Positions 8,817 to 17,775 of a stretch of 64,000 bases of DNA are shown here, piece after piece (within the stretch, counting starts at the first letter, position 1; the number at the start of each line of letters is the position of its first letter). Origin of the DNA: Aliishimia ponticola (GTDB taxonomy: Bacteria > Pseudomonadota > Alphaproteobacteria > Rhodobacterales > Rhodobacteraceae); contig NZ_SRKY01000001.1 in the NCBI RefSeq assembly GCF_004803475.1, positions 620,001-684,000 on the forward strand, written 5' to 3'. A program made the translations under genes and the position numbers. A model generated the notes under the pieces. It was not told where the DNA came from. It was given only the letters and a program-made list of their open reading frames with translations, and did not search any database.

Positions 8817-9956
8817 TCACGCAGCGCGTGACTGGTGTTTCTTCAATTTCGCGCCCCACGCATCAGCAAAGCGCAGGACTTCTTCTTCTGTGGTTCCAAG
8901 GCCAAGACTGACCCTGATGGCAGAGGCCGCGTCCTCGGGCGAAAAGCCCATCGCAAGCAATGCGCGACTGGCTTTCACCTTGCCCGACGAACAGGCGGAC
9001 CCCGCCGAAATGGCAAAGCCGGACAAATCCATCTGCATCACCTGAGTCTCGCCCTTCCAGCCGGGCGTTAGGATGCAGGAGGTGTTCGGCAATCTGGCTG
9101 CGGATTTCCCGACAAAAATAGTCTTATTTGCGTGGACCTCAAGGGCGTTTTCTAGAATATTTCTAAGTTCCGCAACCCGGTCCCATGCACCGCCCTGCAC
9201 ATCGCGCCCCGCACATTCCGCCGCAACGCCAAAACCTGCGATCCCGACAAGGTTTTCCGTCCCGGAACGGCGCCCCATTTCCTGTCCGCCGCCGACGATC
9301 AAGGGGGCGTGTTCCAGATCATCCAGCCCTTTGCGCAGGATCAACGCACCCACACCCTTCGGGCCGCCAAACTTATGGGCCGAGATCAGCGCGACATCGC
9401 AGCGCAAATCATCGAACTTCAACGGCATCTTGCCCCACGCCTGCACCGCATCGCACAAGTAGCGGCAATGCTCCGGCAGGCGTTGGCGCAGATAGTCCAG
9501 CGTGCCCGGCACGTCTTGCAGCACGCCGGTTTCCGAATTGGCGGCCTGAACGGCAAAGGCATGGGCTTGGCCCAGCGGTCCCAGCGCTTCGAAGTCGAAG
9601 CCTTCGCCGAAACGGATCAGCCCATCGGGACCAAGACCAAATGCCAGATCAGACGAGCGCAGCGCGAGAACCGCATCATGTTCGCCATCGGAACAGATGT
9701 AACCGGCACTGGCCCGGAAGGCATGAATGGCCGTCGCCGTCGCCTCTGTCGCGCTGCCGGTAAAGACCACTTGCGACGGCGTGCATCCAACGAAATCAGC
9801 CACTTGCGCGCGGGCGTGTTCGACCAGCGCCTTCGCCTTGCGCCCTTCGGCATGGACAGAAGACGGATTGCCCACCACATCCATCGCATCGATCATCGCC
9901 GCGCGAACTTCGGGGCGCAGCGGCGTCGTGGCGTTATGGTCGAGATAGGTTCTCAT
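8817..9956 (-). CDS. iscS: IscS/NifS-type cysteine desulfurase
   Basis: Group I PLP cysteine desulfurase supplying sulfur for Fe-S clusters and possibly thio-tRNA. The 379-aa product has YLDHNATTP at the start, PLP lysine Lys195 in [10 protein letters not shown], the [10 protein letters not shown] phosphate-binding segment, and the persulfide cysteine Cys322 in [12 protein letters not shown] on the long flexible loop of group I enzymes. It is the second gene of the operon, with a 4-bp ATGA overlap with iscR. Codons for residues about 265-285 form a local AT-rich patch containing an Irr-box-like palindrome (see that entry), out of character with the rest of the gene. iscU, hscA and hscB are absent here, as usual in Rhodobacterales. 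Confidence 0.93.
   Translation of the reverse strand: MRTYLDHNATTPLRPEVRAAMIDAMDVVGNPSSVHAEGRKAKALVEHARAQVADFVGCTPSQVVFTGSATEATATAIHAFRASAGYICSDGEHDAVLALRSSDLAFGLGPDGLIRFGEGFDFEALGPLGQAHAFAVQAANSETGVLQDVPGTLDYLRQRLPEHCRYLCDAVQAWGKMPLKFDDLRCDVALISAHKFGGPKGVGALILRKGLDDLEHAPLIVGGGQEMGRRSGTENLVGIAGFGVAAECAGRDVQGGAWDRVAELRNILENALEVHANKTIFVGKSAARLPNTSCILTPGWKGETQVMQMDLSGFAISAGSACSSGKVKASRALLAMGFSPEDAASAIRVSLGLGTTEEEVLRFADAWGAKLKKHQSRAA
9152..9166. promoter_or_regulatory. Intragenic Irr/ICE-like palindrome in iscS
   Basis: CTAGAA-TAT-TTCTAA matches the TTAGAA-N3-TTCTAA pattern with one mismatch and is extended on the left by a second palindrome, TTCTAGAA. It sits in an AT-rich patch of roughly 60 bp inside iscS, about 355 bp before the sufB start codon. 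It resembles the box in front of iscR. It could be a secondary Irr or IscR contact controlling the distal operon, or a chance product of local codon choice. Confidence 0.35.
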
Positions 9957-10411
9957 TCATCCACCACGTCAAACAGGTTCGGCACCGCCGGGCATGGCGC
10001 CAGTTCGTTGTCGATCACATCGCTCAACCGCGTTTGATGCAGGAATACGTAGACGTGGGCCGAAAGGCTTTGCCAAAGGCGGTTCGTCAGCGATTGCGCG
10101 CGCGACCCGGACGTGCCGCCCGAGGCCCCTGCCCCCATATGCATCGCATCGACGGTCTCATCCACCGCCGCAAGAATATCGACGACGCGAATCTCGCTCG
10201 CGGGCCGGGACAGACGATAACCGCCGCGCGGCCCGCGCACCGATGTTACAAGCTCCGCCCGGCGCAGTTTCACGAAAAGCTGTTCCAGATAGGCCAGCGA
10301 AATCGATTGGCGTTCCGAAATATCCCCAAGCGAGACCAGCGACTCCTGATCCTGCAAGGCGATATCCGCAAGCGCGACCATCGCGTAACGCCCCTTGGTT
10401 GACAGCTTCAT
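9953..10411 (-). CDS. iscR: IscR-type Rrf2 regulator with a single cysteine
   Basis: Rrf2-family winged-helix repressor of Fe-S genes. The 152-aa product starts at the typical MKLSTKGRYAM, has the wing RGPRGGYRLSR (59-69) and the family sequence IRVVDILAAVDETVDAM. The three clustered cysteines that ligate the [2Fe-2S] cluster in E. coli IscR (Cys92, 98, 104) are missing: that loop reads MGAGASGGTSGSRAQS. The only cysteine is Cys140, near the C-terminus (ELAPCPAVP). Rhodobacter sphaeroides IscR was reported, as I recall, to bind a cluster with a single cysteine, so this is probably a functional lineage variant. It is the first gene of the operon and overlaps iscS by 4 bp. I start at the ATG at 10411, as in other IscRs. 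Confidence 0.92.
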   Translation of the reverse strand: MKLSTKGRYAMVALADIALQDQESLVSLGDISERQSISLAYLEQLFVKLRRAELVTSVRGPRGGYRLSRPASEIRVVDILAAVDETVDAMHMGAGASGGTSGSRAQSLTNRLWQSLSAHVYVFLHQTRLSDVIDNELAPCPAVPNLFDVVDE

Positions 10412-10505
10412 GTCACGCCCTCCAAATGCAGCGGGCAATTGACCTTGCCCACGCATATGCCTAAATGCTCAACACCCGCGCGGCGTACCACGCGGGTTCC
10501 GTTTG

Positions 10506-10520
10506 TTAGAAACGTTCTAA
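10506..10520. promoter_or_regulatory. Irr box (ICE)-like operator upstream of iscR
   Basis: TTAGAA-ACG-TTCTAA has perfect 6-bp arms and fits the iron control element bound by Irr in alphaproteobacteria (TTTAGAA-N3-TTCTAAA), with only the outermost T and A changed. It lies 94 bp before iscR, in the divergent region shared with the hydrolase at 10.6 kb. This predicts iron- and heme-status control of the whole suf operon. An IscR site could also overlap; I cannot separate the two by eye. Confidence 0.7.
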
Positions 10521-10583
10521 GTTGTCCCGGCGTACTCGTCAAGAAATGCCGGAAGCCGAACACGACGAAAGGCAAGACCGCAT

Positions 10584-11237
10584 ATGCCCGAGGTGATTTT
10601 CCCCGGACCCGAAGGTCGGCTTGAAGGCCGCTACCACCCCCAGAAAGACCGAGACGCGCCCATCGCCATCGTGCTGCATCCGCATCCTCAGTTTGGCGGG
10701 ACGATGAACCACAAGGTGTGCTATAATCTGCACTATGCGTTCTACAACATGGGTTTTACCGTTTTGCGGTTCAACTTCCGGGGCGTCGGACGCAGCCAGG
10801 GTGAATACGATCAGGGCGTGGGCGAATTGTCCGACGCGGCATCGGCGCTGGATTACCTGCAATCGATGAACCAGAACTCCAAGCATTGCTGGGTCGCCGG
10901 GTTCTCCTTCGGTGCGTGGATCGGCATGCAATTGCTGATGCGCCGTCCGGAAATCACCGGGTTCATCTCTGTCTCGCCGCCCGCGAACATGTATGACTTC
11001 TCGTTCCTCGCGCCCTGCCCGTCTTCGGGCCTGATCATAAACGGTTCTGCTGACCGTGTGGCCCCGCCCGCGGACACCGCGTCGCTGGTGGGCAAGTTGC
11101 ACGAACAGAAAGGCATCACCATCACCCATGAAGTCGTGGAAGGCGCCGGGCACTTCTTTGAAGACCCGCATATGGACACGCTGATTTCCACCACGACCGA
11201 TTACGTGAAGCGCCGCCTGACAGAGACGACGCGCTGA
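10584..11237 (+). CDS. Alpha/beta hydrolase (dienelactone hydrolase-like)
   Basis: A 217-aa single-domain alpha/beta hydrolase of the group annotated as COG2945-type. It begins with a cradle of beta strands and HPHPQFGGTMNHKV, an oxyanion-hole-like segment. The nucleophile elbow is GFSFGAWIG (serine near residue 115). An acid lies in NGSADRVAPP (about 155), and the histidine is in VVEGAGHFF (about 190). The substrate is not known. It is cytoplasmic, with no signal peptide. It is divergent from iscR, and its stop overlaps the start of the next small gene (TGATG), so the two are coupled. Any iron link is from shared promoter space only. Confidence 0.85.
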   Translation: MPEVIFPGPEGRLEGRYHPQKDRDAPIAIVLHPHPQFGGTMNHKVCYNLHYAFYNMGFTVLRFNFRGVGRSQGEYDQGVGELSDAASALDYLQSMNQNSKHCWVAGFSFGAWIGMQLLMRRPEITGFISVSPPANMYDFSFLAPCPSSGLIINGSADRVAPPADTASLVGKLHEQKGITITHEVVEGAGHFFEDPHMDTLISTTTDYVKRRLTETTR

Positions 11238-11482
11238 TGACCGATCCCGCTGTTCAACAGATGGCCAACAAGCTGGCGGATGATTGCATCGCCGCCCAGG
11301 CCGAGATTGGCGACGACCGAATGTTCATGGAACTGGCACAAGTTCTGGGCGCGGCGTCGCAAACTCTGGAAGAGGCTTTCCTGACCGCCGTGCGGACACG
11401 CATGGCGGAGGTCGCTGGCCGAAATTTCCTGATGAAAAAGCTCGACGCGTATCGCGCGGCACAAGGCACGGGCGGAGAATAA
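11237..11482 (+). CDS. Small conserved protein of unknown function
   Basis: An 81-aa acidic, largely helical protein (MTDPAVQQMANKLADDC... ending in GTGGE). Its ATG shares a base with the hydrolase stop codon, so it is translated with it. Codon use matches the chromosome, and GC at third positions is high, supporting a real gene. It has one cysteine and no transmembrane segment. I recognise no named domain. It probably occurs alongside the hydrolase in relatives, which would be the best clue to its role. Confidence 0.72.
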   Translation: MTDPAVQQMANKLADDCIAAQAEIGDDRMFMELAQVLGAASQTLEEAFLTAVRTRMAEVAGRNFLMKKLDAYRAAQGTGGE

Positions 11483-11704
11483 TCCGCCCGGCTCCGGCCC
11501 GGAATTTTACAAGCCCCGGGCCTCTCATATCGGGTATGCAATTTCAGAAACCATATTTCATCGTTTAATTTCAAAAATTTACGGGATCGAGATTTCGATC
11601 ACCCGTCTGAAAAGAATTTATGAACTTTCTCCCGCTTGAAGTGAAATTTGCCGTGCGTACGTATCTGAAACGAGCAAACAATCTGGCTTCAACAGGAAAG
11701 ACCC

Positions 11705-12826
11705 ATGACAATTCATCGAGCCCACATCGCAGGCGCCGCGCTGGCTTCGGCCCTCAGCATGACATCCTCCGCAAATGCGCAGGCGCTGGAATATCAGAAC
11801 ACATCCGGCGGTTCTGTCACCGTGTATGGGCAGCTCAACTTCGGTTACCTGAACTTTGACGATGGCGAGTCCACCACGGACGAAATCGTTGACAACGACA
11901 ACTCCCCCAGCCGCGTCGGCATGGCGCTTGTGCAGCCCTTTGGCGACAACCAACTGCGCTTCCGCTTCGAGACCGCGCTAGGTCTGCGGTCCTCCTCGGG
12001 CATCAGCCAGACAGAGGTGCCGGATGGGATCGACTGGGACCGCACCAATATCCGCCATTTCGACTTCGCATGGGCCAACCCGAACTACGGGACGATCTCG
12101 TTGGGTCAAGGGTCGATGGCAACGGATGGCGTGACCGGCGCGGACGATTCCGGCACTGATGTCATCTCCAACGTGTCCGTTTCTGATATCGCAGGGTCCT
12201 TCGCATTCCGCGATTCCACCGGTGCCTTGACCGGGGTGGAACTGTCTGACGCTTTCTCGACCTTCGATGGTGGCCGTCGCGGTCGTATCCGCTGGGACAG
12301 CCCCGAAGTGGCCAACTTCACCTTCTCTGTCGCACACGGGACCGAGATTCTGGATGAGGACGCCGATACCGATTACACCGACCTTGCTGTGCGTTACGGC
12401 AACGATTTCGGTGATTTCAACGTCAACGCAGCCTTGGGTGCGCGCCGCATTCAGCCCAGCGGCAGCGACGACGAAGATTACGTGATCGGCTCTGTCGCTG
12501 TGCATCACGCGCCCACTGGCCTCAGCTTTGCGGTCGCAGCCGGTAGCGAAGACGGTGGCGGCGACTATTACTACGCCAAACTGGGCTATGCGCGTGACTT
12601 CTTCGCAGTTGGGACCACCGCTTTCTCGATCGATTACTACGAAGGCGACGACATCAACGGCGCAGGCACATCCAGCGATTCCGTTGGCTTCTCTGTCGTG
12701 CAAAGCCTCGACAGCGCGAACTCCGAAATCTTCGCGACCTACCGCGAATATTCCTATTCGGATGGTACCGCGACCTCTTACCAGGACGCCAACGCGACCA
12801 TGATTGGCGCACGCTGGAAATTCTGA
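11705..12826 (+). CDS. Outer-membrane porin
   Basis: A 373-aa precursor with a signal peptide ending near ANA (residues 23-25), then a mature beta-barrel. It opens with the porin-like VTVYGQLNFGYLNF, has alternating hydrophobic/polar strands, acidic Ca-like loops and a C-terminal phenylalanine (GARWKF) for BAM recognition. It belongs to the Gram-negative general porin family and probably forms a trimer for diffusion of small solutes. A ribosome site CAGGAAAG precedes the ATG. The 222-bp leader upstream is AT-rich and contains a small ATCGA-GATT-TCGAT inverted repeat; a strong intrinsic terminator follows. It is monocistronic. Confidence 0.9.
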   Translation: MTIHRAHIAGAALASALSMTSSANAQALEYQNTSGGSVTVYGQLNFGYLNFDDGESTTDEIVDNDNSPSRVGMALVQPFGDNQLRFRFETALGLRSSSGISQTEVPDGIDWDRTNIRHFDFAWANPNYGTISLGQGSMATDGVTGADDSGTDVISNVSVSDIAGSFAFRDSTGALTGVELSDAFSTFDGGRRGRIRWDSPEVANFTFSVAHGTEILDEDADTDYTDLAVRYGNDFGDFNVNAALGARRIQPSGSDDEDYVIGSVAVHHAPTGLSFAVAAGSEDGGGDYYYAKLGYARDFFAVGTTAFSIDYYEGDDINGAGTSSDSVGFSVVQSLDSANSEIFATYREYSYSDGTATSYQDANATMIGARWKF

Positions 12827-12887
12827 TCCGCGCAGGTGATGCGGGGCGGTTTGTTCCCTCGGACCGTTCCGCAGATCCCGCTCGTGA

Positions 12888-12917
12888 AAAGGGCCCCACC
12901 GTTCAGGTTGGGGCCCT
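12888..12917 (+). terminator. Intrinsic terminator after the porin
   Basis: A stem of AAAGGGCCCCA-CC against GGTTGGGGCCCTTT with a five-base loop (GTTCA) and one bulge, followed by a short T-rich tail (TTTCTGTTTC). It lies 60 bp past the porin stop and 40 bp before the end of the convergent icd. The near-symmetric A and T flanks could let it act on both strands. Confidence 0.85.
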
Positions 12918-12959
12918 TTCTGTTTCTGAAATCGCCGTCTGGCAGATCTACGGTGGCGT

Positions 12960-15176
12960 TTAGCCGATGATCTCGTTCAGCGTCGCGCTGGGCCGCATGA
13001 CTTTCGCCGTCGCCGCGTCATCATTGCGGAAATAGCCGCCCGTATCCGCCGCAGCGCCTGCACCCGCGCTTAGTTCGGCGAGGATCTTTTCTTCGTTCTC
13101 GGCCAGGGCTTTCGCCATCGGGGCAAAGAACGCAGCCAGATCGGCGTCGTCGCTTTGCGCAGCCAGCGCTTCCGCCCAGTAGCGCGCGAACCAGTAGTGG
13201 CTTGCGCGGTTGTCCGGCTCGCCCGCTTTGCGGCTCGGCGACCGGTTGTGGTCCAGAATGCCCTGCGTTGCCGCCTCTGCCGCTGCGCCCAGCACAGCCG
13301 CTTTCGCGTTGCCCTTGCTATCTGCAAGGAAGTTCAGCGACTCGCCAAGCGCACAGAATTCGCCCATGGAGTCCCAACGCAGGTGGTTCTCGGCATGAAG
13401 CTGCTGCACGTGTTTGGGCGCAGAGCCACCCGCGCCGGTTTCGAACAACCCGCCGCCATTCATCAGCTTGACGATGGACAGCATCTTGGCCGACGTGCCC
13501 AGTTCAAGGATCGGGAACAGGTCTGTCAGATAGTCGCGCAGCACGTTGCCGGTGATGGCAATGGAATCCTTGCCGGCGGTGATGGTCTCCAACGATTGAC
13601 GGGTCGCTTCGCGCGGCGCCATGATCTTGAATTTACCAGCGACACCAGCCGCTTCCAGCGCGGGCTTCACGTATTGGATGAGCTGCGCGTCGTGTGCGCG
13701 GTCCGCGTCCAGCCAGAAGATCGCTTCGGACCCTGTGAGGCGCTGACGATCCATCGCAAGCTGAATCCAGTTCTCGATCGGCGCCTTCTTGACCGTGCAG
13801 GACCGCCAGATATCGCCGCCTTCGACCTCGTGCGAATGCAGCGTTTCACCGTTGGCCAGCACGATCCGGATGGTCCCATCCGCAGGCGCTTCGAAGGTGG
13901 TCGGGTGCGACCCGTACTCTTCCGCCTTCTGTGCCATCAGGCCGACATTGGCGACGGAACCGGCCGTTGTCACATCAAGCGCGCCGTTGGCTTTGAAGAA
14001 GTTGATCGACTCGTCATAGACCGGCGCATAGCAGTTATCCGGGATGACGCAGTTGGTGTCGCCTTTGGCCCCGGTTTCGTCCCAGCCCTTGCCGCCCGCG
14101 CGGATGACCGCCGGCATGGAGGCGTCGATGATCACATCGGACGGCACGTGCAGGTTGGTGATGCCCTTGTCGCTATCCACCATATACATGGACGGGCGAT
14201 CCAGCGCGTCGATCTCTGCCTTGATCTCTGCCGCGTTTGGCAGGGTTTCGATTGCCGCCAGCACGTCGCCCAGCCCCGAATTCGGCGAACCGCCCGCCGC
14301 AGCAATCGCCGCGCCATGCTTTTCCCAAACCGGGCCAAGCCATGCCTTCACCGCGTGGCCGAAGATGATCGGGTCAGAGACCTTCATCATCGTTGCCTTC
14401 ATGTGCAGCGAGAACATCGTGCCGTCTTTCTTGGTGTCCTCGATCGCATCGGCAAGAAACGCGCTGAGCGCCTTGGCGGACATGTAAGTCGCGTCGGCGA
14501 CGGTGCCCTCTTCCAGCGGCCAGACGTCTTTCAGAACGGTGACGCTGCCATCCTTGGCGACGAATTCGATCTTCGCGTCCCCTGCCTGCGCCGCCGTGAT
14601 GGTGGCAGAGACTTCATTGGCGCGGAAATCATTGCCCGGCATCGACGACACTTTGGTCTTGCTGGTGGACTCCCATTTGCCCATCGAATGCGGGTTCTTC
14701 TGCGCAAAGGACTTCACGGCGCGCGCGGACCGGCGGTCGGAGTTGCCTTCGCGCAGGACCGGGTTCACGGCAGAGCCCTTGATCGCATCATACCGCGCCC
14801 GGATCGACTTTTCCTCGTCCGTTTTGGGGTCTTCGGGGTAATCGGGCAGCGCATAGCCCTTGGCTTGAAGCTCTTCGACGGCGGCAACCAGCTGCGGCAC
14901 CGAAGCAGAGATGTTCGGCAGCTTGATCACATTGGCGTCCGGCTGCTTCACCAATTGGCCCAGCTCTGCCAGGTCGTCATTCTGGCGCTGTTCTTCCTTC
15001 AGGAACTCCGGGAATGTCGCGATGATCCGACCCGCAAGCGAAATGTCGCGCGTGCCGACCTCGATTCCCGCGACAGAGGCAAACCGGCGGATGATCGGCA
15101 AGAACGATCCGCTCGCCAGTTCCGGCGCTTCGTCGACTTTGGTGTAAATGATGTCGGGCGTTTCGGTATTCGACAT
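12960..15176 (-). CDS. Monomeric NADP-dependent isocitrate dehydrogenase
   Basis: A 738-aa monomeric isocitrate dehydrogenase (IDH-II type, like Azotobacter and Corynebacterium enzymes): isocitrate + NADP+ to 2-oxoglutarate + CO2 + NADPH in the TCA cycle. Family segments include the N-terminal [35 protein letters not shown]-type [57 protein letters not shown] and the C-terminal [17 protein letters not shown]. The length is that of the family. Start ATG at 15176 with AAGGAAGACC. It is divergent from a second, unrelated icd 245 bp away, an unusual pairing (see findings). Confidence 0.95.
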   Translation of the reverse strand: MSNTETPDIIYTKVDEAPELASGSFLPIIRRFASVAGIEVGTRDISLAGRIIATFPEFLKEEQRQNDDLAELGQLVKQPDANVIKLPNISASVPQLVAAVEELQAKGYALPDYPEDPKTDEEKSIRARYDAIKGSAVNPVLREGNSDRRSARAVKSFAQKNPHSMGKWESTSKTKVSSMPGNDFRANEVSATITAAQAGDAKIEFVAKDGSVTVLKDVWPLEEGTVADATYMSAKALSAFLADAIEDTKKDGTMFSLHMKATMMKVSDPIIFGHAVKAWLGPVWEKHGAAIAAAGGSPNSGLGDVLAAIETLPNAAEIKAEIDALDRPSMYMVDSDKGITNLHVPSDVIIDASMPAVIRAGGKGWDETGAKGDTNCVIPDNCYAPVYDESINFFKANGALDVTTAGSVANVGLMAQKAEEYGSHPTTFEAPADGTIRIVLANGETLHSHEVEGGDIWRSCTVKKAPIENWIQLAMDRQRLTGSEAIFWLDADRAHDAQLIQYVKPALEAAGVAGKFKIMAPREATRQSLETITAGKDSIAITGNVLRDYLTDLFPILELGTSAKMLSIVKLMNGGGLFETGAGGSAPKHVQQLHAENHLRWDSMGEFCALGESLNFLADSKGNAKAAVLGAAAEAATQGILDHNRSPSRKAGEPDNRASHYWFARYWAEALAAQSDDADLAAFFAPMAKALAENEEKILAELSAGAGAAADTGGYFRNDDAATAKVMRPSATLNEIIG

Positions 15177-15366
15177 AGGTCTTCCTTTTGCTCCTGTCGT
15201 CGCCCGGTCGCCATCGATATATGTCTGTTCGAAGATCGCCGTGCGAGCTTAAATTTTGCGCTTGTCGGTGCTCTATGTGACGCCCTTTTGCAAGTCAATG
15301 CATACAGCGGTATACAACCTGCGGCGCTTTGTGCCATCACCCCATCGGACGTTAGCCATAATTCGT

Positions 15367-15384
15367 TTACCCTGCATCGGGTAA
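15367..15384. promoter_or_regulatory. Inverted repeat between the two icd genes
   Basis: TTACCC-TGCATC-GGGTAA is a perfect 6-bp dyad with a 6-bp spacer, 37 bp upstream of the homodimeric icd start. The same divergent region also holds a second symmetric patch (ATAC-AGCG-GTAT, near 15303) and a TTTTGCAAG near 15286. The position suits an operator governing one or both icd genes. No regulator can be named. Confidence 0.4.
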
Positions 15385-15421
15385 CACTCTATACGGCACA
15401 GATCACAACCAAGGACCTCCC

Positions 15422-16636
15422 ATGACCAAGATCAAGGTAGCGAACCCCATCGTCGAGATGGACGGCGACGAAATGACCCGGATCATCTGGCAATTTATCA
15501 AGGACAAGCTGATCCTGCCATATCTGGATCTGGACCTGCTTTACTACGATCTCGGGATCGAAGAACGCGACCGCACCGAAGACCAGATCACCATCGATGC
15601 GGCGGAAAAGACCAAGGAGGTCGGCGTCGCGGTCAAATGCGCCACGATTACGCCGGATGAGGCGCGGGTCGAGGAATTCGGTCTCAAGAAGATGTGGCGG
15701 TCGCCCAACGGCACGATCCGCAACATTCTGGGCGGTGTGATCTTTCGCCAGCCGATCATCTGCCGTAACGTGCCGCGCCTGGTGCCCGGCTGGTCGCGCC
15801 CCATCGTGGTAGGCCGCCATGCCTTTGGCGACCAGTACAAAGCGACCGACATGAAATTCCCCGGCCCCGGCACGCTGACCATGAAATTCGTCGGCGAAGA
15901 CGGTCAGGAAATCGAACATGAGGTCTACAAGGCCGATGGCCCCGGCGTGTTCATGTCCATGTATAACATCGACAAATCGATCTATGACTTCGCGCGCGCC
16001 TCGTTCAATTACGGTCTGAACCTGGGCTGGCCTGTCTATCTGTCGACCAAGAACACGATCCTCAAGCAATATGACGGGCGCTTCCTTGAGATCTTCCAGG
16101 AAGTTTATGACGCGGAATTCCGCGAGCAGTTCGAAGCCAAGAAAATCTGGTACGAACACCGCCTGATCGACGACATGGTGGCCTGTGCCATCAAGTGGAA
16201 TGGCGGCTTTGTCTGGGCCTGCAAGAACTATGACGGCGATGTGCAGTCCGACGTGGTTGCGCAAGGCTTCGGATCATTGGGGATGATGACGTCGCAGCTG
16301 ATGACCCCCGATGGCAAGATCGTTGAGGCGGAAGCGGCGCATGGCACCGTGACCCGCCACTACCGCCAGCACCAGAAGGGCGAGCAGACCTCGACCAACT
16401 CCATCGCGTCGATCTATGCGTGGACAGGTGGTCTCAAGCACCGCGCCAAGCTGGATGGCAATGATGCGCTGATGACCTTCGCCACGACTCTGGAAAAGGT
16501 CATCGTCGATACCGTGGAATCCGGGTTCATGACCAAGGACCTGGCGCTTCTGGTCGGTCCCGATCAGGGCTGGCTGACGACCATGGGCTTCCTCGAAAAG
16601 ATTGACGAGAACCTGAACAAGGCGCTTGCGGGCTGA
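15422..16636 (+). CDS. icd: Homodimeric NADP isocitrate dehydrogenase, eukaryotic-like type
   Basis: A 404-aa isocitrate dehydrogenase of the subfamily shared with eukaryotic cytosolic and mitochondrial enzymes and many alphaproteobacteria, not the E. coli subtype. It catalyses the same reaction as the monomeric enzyme to its left. Key segments are [16 protein letters not shown], the substrate loop [18 protein letters not shown], the metal-binding [27 protein letters not shown], and the NADP region [15 protein letters not shown] followed by [12 protein letters not shown]. Ribosome site AAGGACC. A clear intrinsic terminator follows. It is presumably the main housekeeping enzyme; having both types suggests redundancy or condition-specific NADPH supply. 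Confidence 0.96.
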   Translation: MTKIKVANPIVEMDGDEMTRIIWQFIKDKLILPYLDLDLLYYDLGIEERDRTEDQITIDAAEKTKEVGVAVKCATITPDEARVEEFGLKKMWRSPNGTIRNILGGVIFRQPIICRNVPRLVPGWSRPIVVGRHAFGDQYKATDMKFPGPGTLTMKFVGEDGQEIEHEVYKADGPGVFMSMYNIDKSIYDFARASFNYGLNLGWPVYLSTKNTILKQYDGRFLEIFQEVYDAEFREQFEAKKIWYEHRLIDDMVACAIKWNGGFVWACKNYDGDVQSDVVAQGFGSLGMMTSQLMTPDGKIVEAEAAHGTVTRHYRQHQKGEQTSTNSIASIYAWTGGLKHRAKLDGNDALMTFATTLEKVIVDTVESGFMTKDLALLVGPDQGWLTTMGFLEKIDENLNKALAG

Positions 16637-16658
16637 AAGCCTGCCTGAAATCGGATCA

Positions 16659-16684
16659 GGGCGCGCAAAACTGCGCGCCCTTTT
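16659..16684 (+). terminator. Intrinsic terminator after icd
   Basis: A nine-base perfect stem GGGCGCGCA / TGCGCGCCC with an AAAC loop, followed by TTTT, 22 bp past the icd stop. It also lies just before the stop of the convergent PfpI gene. Confidence 0.9.
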
Positions 16685-16706
16685 CATTTCGTGCAATCGT
16701 CACGGA

Positions 16707-17267
16707 TCACGCGGCTTTGCGCTCATGCGTGCCTTCTTCGATCTCTTCGATGATCTTGGACACGAATGCATCCAGATCGCCCGGATTGCGCGAGGTGATC
16801 AGGCCCTGGTCTGTCACCACTTCGCTGTCCTCCCAATGGGCGCCGGCATTTTCCACATCGGTCCGGATCGACGGGTAGGATGTCGCCTTGCGGCCCTTCA
16901 AGACGCCAGCTTCGACCAGCAACCACGGGGCATGGCAAATGGCGGCGACGGTCTTGCCATCGTTATAGGCCTTGCGGATCAGGTCCACGGCCTCTTCGTT
17001 TGTGCGCAGGATATCGGGGTTGATCTGACCGCCCGGCAGCACGACGGCGTCATAATCTGCAAGTGTGACGTCGCCAATTGCAACATCCGCGCTGGCCTCA
17101 CGGCCCCAATCCTTATCATCCCAGCCCGTAATCGCAGCGCCATCCGGCGTGGCCACATGTACGGTGGCGCCCGCCTCGCGCAGCTTGTCGCGCGGCACTT
17201 CCAGTTCTGACTGCTCAAAGCCATTGGTCGACAGGATCAGAATCTTCGCTTCGGTAATCGTCGGCAT
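16707..17267 (-). CDS. DJ-1/PfpI family protein (YhbO-like)
   Basis: A 186-aa DJ-1/PfpI superfamily protein. The nucleophile elbow is AAICHAPWLLVEAG with the catalytic cysteine followed by His, and an acidic residue near the start (NGFEQSELEVP) completes the usual Glu/Cys/His set. Relatives such as YhbO and PfpI have been described as stress proteins, proteases or protein/nucleotide deglycases; which applies here is uncertain. Cytoplasmic. Ribosome site GAAGGAGAAAC precedes the ATG. It is a single gene between the icd terminator and a divergent SMR transporter. Its 3' end lies 23 bp from the icd terminator. Confidence 0.9.
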   Translation of the reverse strand: MPTITEAKILILSTNGFEQSELEVPRDKLREAGATVHVATPDGAAITGWDDKDWGREASADVAIGDVTLADYDAVVLPGGQINPDILRTNEEAVDLIRKAYNDGKTVAAICHAPWLLVEAGVLKGRKATSYPSIRTDVENAGAHWEDSEVVTDQGLITSRNPGDLDAFVSKIIEEIEEGTHERKAA

Positions 17268-17379
17268 GATGTTTCTCCTTCGTTTCCGTCATACGTTGAC
17301 AACCCAATGCACAGCGGCTCAGATCGTTCCGAAAAATCTGCCCCCTTCCATCATCACGCCACCGGAAAGTCCCGCCACA

Positions 17380-17715
17380 ATGCCGTTGCACTATGTCTAT
17401 TTGTTCGTCGCAGTCGTCGCCGAGACCATCGGAACTTCGGCACTTCAAGCCAGCCAGCAATTCACGCGGCTTTGGCCTTCTGCCTTGGTGATCGTCGCTT
17501 ACACGATCAGCTTCTACCTGTTGTCGCTGACCCTGCGGACCATGCCGGTGGGCATCATGTATGCGATTTGGTCGGGCCTTGGCATCGTGCTAATCGCGCT
17601 GATCGGGTTCGTGGTGTTCGGCCAAGTCCTCGATTGGCCCGCGATGGTCGGTCTTGGGCTGATCATTGCCGGGATCGTCGTGATTCAGCTTTTCTCCAAC
17701 ACGGTCACGCACTGA
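17380..17715 (+). CDS. SMR-family multidrug/quaternary-ammonium exporter
   Basis: A 111-aa four-helix small multidrug resistance protein. The proton/substrate-coupling glutamate is Glu15 in VVAETIGTSAL (equivalent to EmrE Glu14). The family also shows in MPVGIMYAIWSGLGIVLIALIGFVVFGQ (helix 3 with Tyr and Trp). It acts as an antiparallel dimer in the inner membrane, exporting lipophilic cations or guanidinium-like compounds by proton antiport. I set the start at 17380, where the family N-terminus begins (MPLHYVYLFVAVVAE); longer upstream readings have no homology. A weak GGAAAG precedes it. It is a single gene, not the paired SugE or EbrAB type. Confidence 0.92.
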   Translation: MPLHYVYLFVAVVAETIGTSALQASQQFTRLWPSALVIVAYTISFYLLSLTLRTMPVGIMYAIWSGLGIVLIALIGFVVFGQVLDWPAMVGLGLIIAGIVVIQLFSNTVTH

Positions 17716-17775
17716 AGACGGTTGCGGGCCGTTTTCCGCTCCGCCTATGGTGGGGAAAGGAGTAAGGGGCACGCG

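Noticed and set aside
7345-9045. 566-codon open frame opposite sufB and the end of iscS
   Set aside because: Same cause: stop-poor antisense frame in GC-rich coding DNA.
13155-15425. 756-codon open frame on the plus strand opposite the monomeric icd
   Set aside because: Arg/His-rich antisense reading of a GC-rich gene; no family, and the minus-strand product is a clear full-length enzyme.
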